Source: CAKRZE01 sp045617585
GTDB taxonomy: Bacteria; Bacillota; Clostridia; Oscillospirales; CAG-272
DNA length: 10,953 bases
Direction of reading: 5' to 3'
NCBI GenBank assembly: GCA_045617585.1
Contig: JAZLIW010000078.1
Location: 1-10,953, forward strand
The position numbers were made by a program, and so were the translations under genes. The notes under the pieces are model-generated. The model saw nothing but the letters and a program-made list of their open reading frames with translations. It had not been told where the DNA came from and did no database searches. This document shows positions 6,313 to 10,953 of this stretch, in pieces; within the stretch, counting starts at the first letter, position 1; every line of letters starts with the position of its first letter.

Positions 6313-6856
6313 AAGTGATCCCTTCCCTTTCAAGAATCGTTTTCATTGACTGTTTTGCACGGTAAAGGAGATTCCTGATCTGCCGTTCGCTCTTTTTCAT
6401 CGCCACGGCGGCTTCCCCGTTGGAAAACCCTTCAAAGAACACAAGCCAGAGGACCGTTCTGTAATCGTCGGGCAGTTCGGAAAGTGCCTTATGAACGGTA
6501 CGCTTTCTTTCTTCCCTGACGTAGGATTCCTCAAGGGTCCGTTCCTCGATCAGACAGTTTTCCAACTCTTCGATCGGCGTGTCAAGCGTCTTTGCATGAC
6601 GCCTGACGTAATCGACCGCCGTGTTCCGACCGATCGCGTAAAGCCATGAACGAAAGGTGCTTTTTCCGGAATAGTACGGCTTTTTCGTGATCAGCCGGAA
6701 AAAAGTCTCCTCGGTCAGTTCCTCCGCGATGAAAATATTTCGGACGTATCCGTTCAGAAAAAGCATAAGACCGTCTTTATAGTCTCCGACGATCTCGACG
6801 ATTCCCTTGTCGTCACCGTCAAGGAAACGGCGGTAGCTGCAGGCACCGTTATCCAT
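6299..6856 (-). CDS. RNA polymerase sigma factor, ECF (sigma-70 family)
   Basis: 185-residue sigma factor that redirects RNA polymerase to a specific promoter set. Region 2 spans about residues 20-88, with AEELTEETFFRL (44-55) and FRSWLYAIGRNTAVDYVRR (68-86) as the core-binding and -10-recognition helices. Region 4 spans about 120-176, with LSELPDDYRTVLWLVFFEG and SNGEAAVAMKKSERQIRNLLYRAK as the -35-recognising HTH. Region 3 is absent, as expected for ECF factors. The start ATG has AAAGGAG seven bases upstream. The next gene overlaps its end by 14 bases, the usual arrangement for a sigma factor and its membrane partner. Its own promoter looks ECF-type, so positive autoregulation is likely. 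This gene and its partner use more A/T-ending codons than their neighbours, a possible sign of transfer. Confidence 0.93.
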   Translation of the reverse strand: MDNGACSYRRFLDGDDKGIVEIVGDYKDGLMLFLNGYVRNIFIAEELTEETFFRLITKKPYYSGKSTFRSWLYAIGRNTAVDYVRRHAKTLDTPIEELENCLIEERTLEESYVREERKRTVHKALSELPDDYRTVLWLVFFEGFSNGEAAVAMKKSERQIRNLLYRAKQSMKTILEREGITYEEF

Positions 6857-6863
6857 TGACCTT

Positions 6864-6893
6864 CTCCTTTCCGAAAGGATCTTTTATCCTTTC
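6864..6893 (-). promoter_or_regulatory. Leader RNA with two mutually exclusive hairpins at the sigma ribosome site
   Basis: Reading the minus strand, GAAAGGAT (6886-6893), AAAAG, ATCCTTTC (6873-6880) and then GGAAAGGAG (6864-6872), which holds the ribosome site. The middle element can pair with the first (eight pairs, five-base loop), leaving the ribosome site free, or with the third (TCCTT/AAGGA), hiding it. The predicted transcription start falls at about 6893, at the very edge of the first element. Confidence 0.5.
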
Positions 6894-6899
6894 ACCTAT

Positions 6900-6927
6900 T
6901 AGTCGTTTGAGGGGCGGTAACGTCTCA
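6900..6927 (-). promoter_or_regulatory. ECF-type promoter in front of the sigma gene
   Basis: Minus strand TGAGAC (6922-6927), 16 bases, CGACTA (6900-6905). This matches the general pattern of Bacillus ECF promoters (TGAAAC, about 16 bases, CGTA/CGTC/CGAC) recognised by sigma W, M, X and V. The expected start is about 44 bases before the ATG minus seven. It implies that the sigma factor transcribes its own operon. Confidence 0.68.
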
Positions 6928-6931
6928 CGAA

Positions 6932-6989
6932 GGAAAAACAAAAAAACAGAAAAGCGGTTTTACTCCCATATGATCGGGAGCAAAACCGC
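6932..6989 (-). terminator. Terminator of the XRE/TPR regulator gene
   Basis: Arms 6954-6967 and 6976-6989 (GCGGTTTT-x-CTCCC with its complement, one A-C mismatch) enclose an eight-base loop. On the minus strand TTTTCTGTTTTTTTGTTTTT follows. No T-run follows on the plus strand, so it works in one direction and separates this operon from the sigma promoter just downstream. Confidence 0.9.
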
Positions 6990-6997
6990 GTATGGAT

Positions 6998-7051
6998 CGG
7001 GATCCCGCGATCGGTACGTTTGATCCGTCCTGCTGGCGGAAACGTCCGATC
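6998..7051. repeat. Tandem inverted repeats at the end of the XRE/TPR gene
   Basis: GATCGG-T-ACGTTT (7009-7021) pairs with AAACGTCCGATC (7040-7051) over 12 base pairs with one bulged T. Inside it CCG-T-CC (7025-7030) pairs with GGCGG (7035-7039). Next to it lies a ten-base palindrome CGGGATCCCG (6998-7007). The large stem covers the first two bases of the stop codon of the XRE/TPR gene. The hexamer GATCGG or its complement recurs at 6972, 6995, 7009 and 7046. Confidence 0.6.
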
Positions 7052-7922
7052 ACGTATGAAACATTTTTTCGAGCTTCTGCCGTCTCGAGGTACACCGGTA
7101 CGCGGTGCGGAAGTCCTCCGCGGCGGCGGCTGCCGTCTCCTCAAGGGAAAGGACGGTCACGCGGGCAGGAACGTCCGGCTCCAGCCTCAGCAGTGCCTCG
7201 CACTTTGCGATCGCGGAAGCGTAGTCGCCTTCCTTGAAAGAAAGCAGCGCTTCGAGATACAGTTTCTCTTCGGGCAGCGTTTTTTCCGTCCGCTTCATGA
7301 GTTCGCGCGCAGCCGCGGTCAGACCGTCGTCCGTGAGGTCTCTGATCTTCTGCAGCAGCGTCAGCCTGCCGGGGTCGGACGCGGGATCGGAAAAGAGGGG
7401 GAACGGGAGCCGTTTCTGCTCCGGGTCGGTCAGCCTACGGATGAAATCGAGACAGACCGCCGCCGGACGCTCGTAAGGGGACGGGAGCCCGGTGCGCTGT
7501 ACGGCGTTCTGACAGCGCAAAAACATCCCTCTCGCGCTTTTCAGCTTTCCCTCCTGCATCATCCCGCGCCCGAGACGGTAGCAGGACGCGGAGAGAAGGA
7601 GCGTCTTCTCCCCGTCGCCGTCGGCAAGCGTGCCCGCCTCACGGATCACTTCCTCGTAGTTTCCCGCGCGGAAAAGCTCCCTTGCACGGGCGGTACGTCC
7701 CCAATCAAGGTAGTGCTGCGCCTCTTCCCCGTCAGAGAGAAAGTATCCGACCGGGATCCCGAGGCGCGCAGCGAGTTCGCAGATCGTCGGGAGCGACGGC
7801 AGAGCGCTGTCGCTTTCGATCTGGCTCAGCATCGTCCTCGTGATCGTCTCTCCCGCAAGTTCCTTCTGCGTCATGCCGCGCTCTTTTCGCGCGAGGCGCA
7901 GCTTTTCACCGAGCGTCGGCAC
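7050..7922 (-). CDS. XRE-family regulator with TPR-like C-terminal repeats
   Basis: 290 residues. An N-terminal helix-turn-helix (about 4-62; LGEKLRLARKERGMTQKELA, then MLSQIESDSALPSLPTICEL) is followed by a helical region. Repeats there resemble TPRs: ARELFRAGNYEEVIREA (80-96), LGRGMMQEGKLKSARGMFLR (117-136) and LEALLSFKEGDYASAIAKCEALL (223-245). This layout is shared by regulators that sense peptides or partner proteins through TPRs (PlcR/Rgg-like), but no specific ligand can be named and no signal-peptide gene is seen next to it. GTG 7922 is preceded by GGGAGG five bases upstream. It starts 12 bases after the stop of the DivIVA-domain gene, so the two are cotranscribed. It is the last gene of the unit. 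Confidence 0.85.
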   Translation of the reverse strand: MPTLGEKLRLARKERGMTQKELAGETITRTMLSQIESDSALPSLPTICELAARLGIPVGYFLSDGEEAQHYLDWGRTARARELFRAGNYEEVIREAGTLADGDGEKTLLLSASCYRLGRGMMQEGKLKSARGMFLRCQNAVQRTGLPSPYERPAAVCLDFIRRLTDPEQKRLPFPLFSDPASDPGRLTLLQKIRDLTDDGLTAAARELMKRTEKTLPEEKLYLEALLSFKEGDYASAIAKCEALLRLEPDVPARVTVLSLEETAAAAAEDFRTAYRCTSRRQKLEKMFHT

Positions 7923-7934
7923 GCGTGCCTCCCG

Positions 7935-8669
7935 TCAGTGCTTCTCGCCGAGAAGGGACGAACGGAATTCCTCCGTGCGCTTTTCCATATCGGCGCCCGC
8001 GTCACGGAAGGAGGACATCATCCGGTCGAGGATCTTTTCGTAATCGTTCGCGGCGGCACGGTACGCCTCGCGCAGACGGTTGCCCGCGTCCTCGATGTCC
8101 CCGCGCAGTTTTTCGTTGGTGCGGTCTATCAGCTCGGACGCCTGCTTTTCCGCGTCGGCGCGGATCCCGGAGGCTTCCTTTTCCGCTTCCGAGCGGATAC
8201 GGTCGGCATCCGCGTTCGCGGTCAGGAAGATATCGCCGAGCTGGCAGCTCATCTTCTCATACCGCTGCGCGAGCTGCTCGCGTTCTCCGCCCTCCGTCTT
8301 TTCACGGAAAGCGGCAAACTCGGTGCTCTTTTCCTCAAGCGTCGCCTTTGCCGCGTCCAGTTCCTCCCGGGCGGCGGCAAGAGAAGCACGAAGTTCCTCC
8401 AGTTCCGCTTTCATCGCGGCGGAGGATGCCGATCCCTCCTCCAGGCGTGCCTTCAGTTCTTCATTTTCTTTCTTCAGTTCCCCGTCGGCATCCGCGTTCT
8501 GCTGTTTGGACGACAGTTCCTGACGGAGTTTCGTGATCTCCGCTTCCTTCTGTTCCTCCGCACGGGAAAACTGAAAATGCATCTGCTGGATATAGCGATT
8601 GACGTCGTCCTTGTTATAACCGCCCATCGAGGTGCGGAAGGAGATCGGCGTTTTTTTGTAATCGTTCAT
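7935..8669 (-). CDS. DivIVA-domain coiled-coil protein
   Basis: 244 residues. The N-terminus ISFRTSMGGYNKDDVNRYIQQM (in outline, residues 9-30) is the DivIVA motif: an F-x-x-x-x-x-G-Y-x-x-x-x-V-x-x-Y pattern that places the protein at curved membrane, septa or poles. A long Ala/Glu/Lys-rich coiled coil follows (about 35-165 and 165-244), including EAEKEASGIRADAEKQASEL, typical of DivIVA/GpsB/SepIVA relatives. Size and lack of a conserved C-terminus favour a divergent DivIVA-domain protein and not the main septal DivIVA, which usually sits near ylm genes. The ATG has AAAGGA eight bases upstream. About 98 bases separate it from the radical SAM gene, and 12 from the regulator that follows. A role in cell shape, division or spore polarity is inferred only. 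Confidence 0.85.
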   Translation of the reverse strand: MNDYKKTPISFRTSMGGYNKDDVNRYIQQMHFQFSRAEEQKEAEITKLRQELSSKQQNADADGELKKENEELKARLEEGSASSAAMKAELEELRASLAAAREELDAAKATLEEKSTEFAAFREKTEGGEREQLAQRYEKMSCQLGDIFLTANADADRIRSEAEKEASGIRADAEKQASELIDRTNEKLRGDIEDAGNRLREAYRAAANDYEKILDRMMSSFRDAGADMEKRTEEFRSSLLGEKH

Positions 8670-8710
8670 GTCTGATCCTTTCTGACGGATTTTGCGGTTC
8701 TCTGCCGCTT

Positions 8711-8726
8711 CCCGCGTTTACGCGGG
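8711..8726. repeat. Small hairpin between the radical SAM and DivIVA-domain genes
   Basis: CCCGCG-TTTA-CGCGGG, six perfect pairs with a four-base loop, in the 98-base gap. No T-tract follows on either strand, so it is not a standard terminator. No clear promoter was found in this gap, so the DivIVA-domain gene may be read from the infB-side transcript. Confidence 0.4.
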
Positions 8727-8767
8727 GCATTCGGGGACGGCTGCTGCCGCGTCGGAAGGGAGCGGGA

Positions 8768-10804
8768 TCATTTCTTTCCTCCGCCGTTTCCGCGCGGTTT
8801 GTTTTTGCGGCTGCCGGTGCCGCGTGCCGTGCCGGGTCTTACGTTCCCCGACGCGGTCTGATGCCGGAAAGGCTTATCCTGCCCTGCCGTTCCGCTCTTT
8901 TCGGCAGGAAGGGAGGTGCGGGCGGCGTGTTTCTCCGTTTTCTTTTCCGTTCCGACTTTTTTCGCGCCGACGGGCGAGGTTTCCCCCCTCGTTCTGCTTT
9001 CCGCCGGGACGAGGCAGCCGGGCGCGGACCCGATCAAGTCCTCCCTGCCGCAGCGGATCAGCGCTTCCCGGATCAACGGAGCGTTTTCGTGCTTGTACCA
9101 CTGCAAAAGGGCCCGCTGCAGCTTCTTTTCATGCGGATCGGTCTCCACGAACACCGGTTTTCCGGTCAGCGGATCGATCCCCGTATAGAATTCACAGGTG
9201 GAGATCGTTCCCGGCGTGGGATAGAAGTCCTGCACCTGCTCGGGCGTACAGTGATTGTTCTTCAGATAGACCGCGAGCTCCACCGCGTCCCGCAGCGTAC
9301 TGCCGGGATGGCTGGACATCAGGTACGGGACGAGATACTGATCCTTCCCGCACCGATGGCTGAGATCGAAATACCGCTCGGTAAATCTGCGGTACACGTC
9401 GACCGAAGGCTTTCCCATGCGCCGCAGGACCTCGTCGGAGCAGTGCTCGGGGGCGACCTTGAGCTGTCCGCTGACGTGGTCCCTGACCAGCTTGCGGAAG
9501 AAGGTCTCGTCCTTATCGCAGATCAGGTAATCAAACCGGATCCCGGAGCGGATAAAGACCTTTTTGACGCCGGGGACCGCTTCGATCGCCTTCAGCAGCT
9601 CGACGTATTCGCGGTGGTCGACCTTCAGGTTGGGGCACGGCTTCGGCGCGAGACATTTACGGTCGGAGCAGACGCCGTGTTCCTTCTGCCGGTCGCAGGA
9701 GGGATACCGGAAGTTTGCGGTCGGGCCGCCGACGTCGTGGATATATCCCTTGAAATCGGGGAGCGCAGTCAGTTTTTTCGCTTCCTCCACGCAGGACGCG
9801 ATGCTGCGGGAGCGGACGCTCCTGCCCTGATGGAAGGCGAGCGCACAGAAGTTGCAGGCGCCGAAGCACCCGCGGTTGTGGGTCACGGAGAATTTGACCT
9901 CACTGATCCCGGGAACGCCCCCGTCCTTATCGTAGATCGGATGCCACGTCCTCTGATACGGCAGGGCGTAGACCCGGTCGAGCTCTTCCCGCTCCAGCGG
10001 TTCCATCGGCGGATTCTGTACGAGGAGGCGGTTCCCGTAGCGTTCGGTCACCGCTTTTCCGCGGACGTGATCCTGCTCCCGGTACTGGACGGCAAAGGCG
10101 GACGCGTATTTTGCCTTGTCGTTGCTGACCTCCTCAAAGGTCCAGCCGCCGGTCGCCTCGAAAAAGAGCGGATCATCGGCGTCGGCAAGGTAGACCGTGC
10201 CGCGCACGTCACGGATCTTGCGTACCGGAACGCCGCGGTCGAGGAGAGAGGCGAGGCGGACGACCGTCTTCTCCCCCATGCCGTACATCAGGATATCGGC
10301 ACGGGAATCGAGAAGGATGCCGCGGCGCACCTTGTTCTCCCAGTAGTCGTAGTGGGCAAAGCGGCGGAGCGATGCCTCGAGCCCGCCGATCAGGATCGGG
10401 ATATCACCGTATACCTCCCTGATCCTGTTGCAGTAGACGATGACCGCGCGGTCGGGACGGAGCCCCGTCCTGCCGCCCGGAGAATAGTAATCGTAGTTCC
10501 GTTTCTTGCCGGAAACGGTATAGTGCGCGACCATGGAGTCGATATTGCCCCCGGTCACGAGAAAGCCCAGACGCGGTCTGCCGAACCGCCGGAAATCCTC
10601 CGCCGAACGGAAGTCCGGCTGCGGGAGCATGGCGACCCGGAAACCGGCGTCCTCCAGCACCCGGGAGATGATCGCCGGGCCGAAGGAAGGATGATCGACG
10701 TAGGCGTCCCCCGATACGTAGACGAAATCGGGGGCGTCCCAGCCGAGATCCTTCATTTCTTCGGCAGTGACCGGCAGAAAGCCGGTGACGTTACGTTCTT
10801 TCAT
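8768..10804 (-). CDS. ygiQ: YgiQ family radical SAM protein (UPF0313)
   Basis: 678 residues. The N-terminal domain begins GFLPVTAEEMKDLGWDAPDFVYVSGDAYVDHPSFG (outline, residues 8-42), the hallmark start of YgiQ. The radical SAM core begins about residue 300, and RGCFGACNFCALAF carries the cluster cysteines C313, C317 and C320 in the CxxxCxxC spacing. A cysteine-rich insert (CDRQKEHGVCSDRKCLAPKPC) follows, and HVSGQLKVAPEHCSD and YLMSSHPGSTLRDAVELA are family blocks. The enzyme should use S-adenosylmethionine and a 4Fe-4S cluster; the reaction is unknown. The last 75 or so residues form a basic, low-complexity tail (Lys/Arg/Thr/Gly) with no recognisable fold. The start at ATG 10804 is set by family alignment, since its ribosome site is poor; translation may be coupled to infB, which ends 20 bases upstream. 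Confidence 0.93.
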   Translation of the reverse strand: MKERNVTGFLPVTAEEMKDLGWDAPDFVYVSGDAYVDHPSFGPAIISRVLEDAGFRVAMLPQPDFRSAEDFRRFGRPRLGFLVTGGNIDSMVAHYTVSGKKRNYDYYSPGGRTGLRPDRAVIVYCNRIREVYGDIPILIGGLEASLRRFAHYDYWENKVRRGILLDSRADILMYGMGEKTVVRLASLLDRGVPVRKIRDVRGTVYLADADDPLFFEATGGWTFEEVSNDKAKYASAFAVQYREQDHVRGKAVTERYGNRLLVQNPPMEPLEREELDRVYALPYQRTWHPIYDKDGGVPGISEVKFSVTHNRGCFGACNFCALAFHQGRSVRSRSIASCVEEAKKLTALPDFKGYIHDVGGPTANFRYPSCDRQKEHGVCSDRKCLAPKPCPNLKVDHREYVELLKAIEAVPGVKKVFIRSGIRFDYLICDKDETFFRKLVRDHVSGQLKVAPEHCSDEVLRRMGKPSVDVYRRFTERYFDLSHRCGKDQYLVPYLMSSHPGSTLRDAVELAVYLKNNHCTPEQVQDFYPTPGTISTCEFYTGIDPLTGKPVFVETDPHEKKLQRALLQWYKHENAPLIREALIRCGREDLIGSAPGCLVPAESRTRGETSPVGAKKVGTEKKTEKHAARTSLPAEKSGTAGQDKPFRHQTASGNVRPGTARGTGSRKNKPRGNGGGKK

Positions 10805-10824
10805 CGGTTCGGAGCGCCGTATTT

Positions 10825-10953
10825 TCAGCGCTCGATCTCGACCATTTCGTAGACCTCGAAGACGTCGTTCTCACGAAGGTCGTTGAACTTGGCAAGTCCG
10901 ATACCGCACTCGTAGCCCTCGGCGACTTCGCGGACGTCGTCCTTGAAGCGGCG
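10825..10953 (-). CDS. infB: Translation initiation factor IF-2 (C-terminal end only)
   Basis: 42 residues before a TGA: RRFKDDVREVAEGYECGIGL, then AKFNDLRENDVFEVYEMVEI and ER. This is the end of domain IV of IF-2, the domain that binds initiator fMet-tRNA, with the conserved KDDVxEVxxGYECGI and the closing YEMVE motif. The gene continues beyond the window edge. A six-pair hairpin (GAGCGC at 10812-10817 with GCGCTC at 10828-10833) has the stop codon in its loop but no T-tract, so read-through into ygiQ is expected. In many bacteria infB is followed by rbfA; here ygiQ follows. Confidence 0.95.
   Translation of the reverse strand, partial: RRFKDDVREVAEGYECGIGLAKFNDLRENDVFEVYEMVEIER

Noticed and set aside
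8670..8767. Promoter for the DivIVA-domain gene
   Set aside because: No pair of -35 and -10 hexamers at proper spacing was found on the minus strand. Only the ribosome site and a small hairpin are visible.
8861..10852. Long open frame antisense to ygiQ and, similarly, 7020-8675 antisense to the DivIVA and XRE/TPR genes
   Set aside because: No ribosome site fits, no family motif is visible, and the opposite strand encodes recognised proteins. These are codon-bias shadows.
1..10953. CRISPR array, tRNA/rRNA, insertion sequence, toxin-antitoxin or defence genes
   Set aside because: No regularly spaced repeats, no cloverleaf, no transposase or nuclease motifs were seen on either strand.

Overview
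The window looks like part of a chromosome from a low-G+C-phylum (Firmicutes/Bacillota) bacterium whose genome is itself fairly GC-rich, probably an uncultured gut-type Clostridia. The reasons are the YtvI-type AI-2E membrane protein, a DivIVA-domain protein, strong GGAGG-type ribosome sites, GTG starts, and gene families typical of Clostridia (DUF2339, small ECF sigma factor with a one-TM partner). No tRNA, rRNA, CRISPR array, insertion sequence or prophage gene was seen. Identifications rest on reading the translated sequence; no database search was possible.

Layout. (1) 1-204 (+): 3' end of a polar amino-acid ABC transporter ATPase, then a terminator shared with the facing gene. (2) 236-1288 (-): YtvI-like permease-fold protein, divergent from 1428-2078 (+), a cyclophilin-type peptidyl-prolyl isomerase lipoprotein driven by a consensus extended -10 promoter and closed by a strong terminator. 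(3) 5188 down to 2239 (-): a two-gene operon of an XRE-type regulator and a large DUF2339 membrane protein. Its promoter carries a dyad over the -10 box, and the DUF2339 frame is cut by one in-frame TAG. (4) 6927 down to 5248 (-): an ECF sigma factor with a sigmaW/M-like promoter in front, overlapping a single-pass membrane protein that is its probable partner. That is followed by an out-of-frame remnant of an SGNH/GDSL hydrolase and a terminator. (5) 10953 down to 6932 (-): the 3' end of infB, a YgiQ-family radical SAM protein, a DivIVA-domain coiled-coil protein and an XRE regulator with TPR-like repeats, ending in a row of hairpins and a terminator.

How the parts fit. Two self-contained regulatory modules sit back to back between housekeeping genes. 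The sigma module appears to be autoregulated at transcription, and its leader RNA contains a second possible switch that can hide or expose the ribosome site. The XRE-DUF2339 module appears to be autorepressed. Both modules send their output to the cell envelope, and both show decay: the amber codon in DUF2339, and the deletion scar that joins the sigma partner to the hydrolase remnant. No clearly undescribed defence or biosynthetic system is visible. The most informative targets are the amber codon, the hydrolase junction, the sigma leader and the XRE operator.
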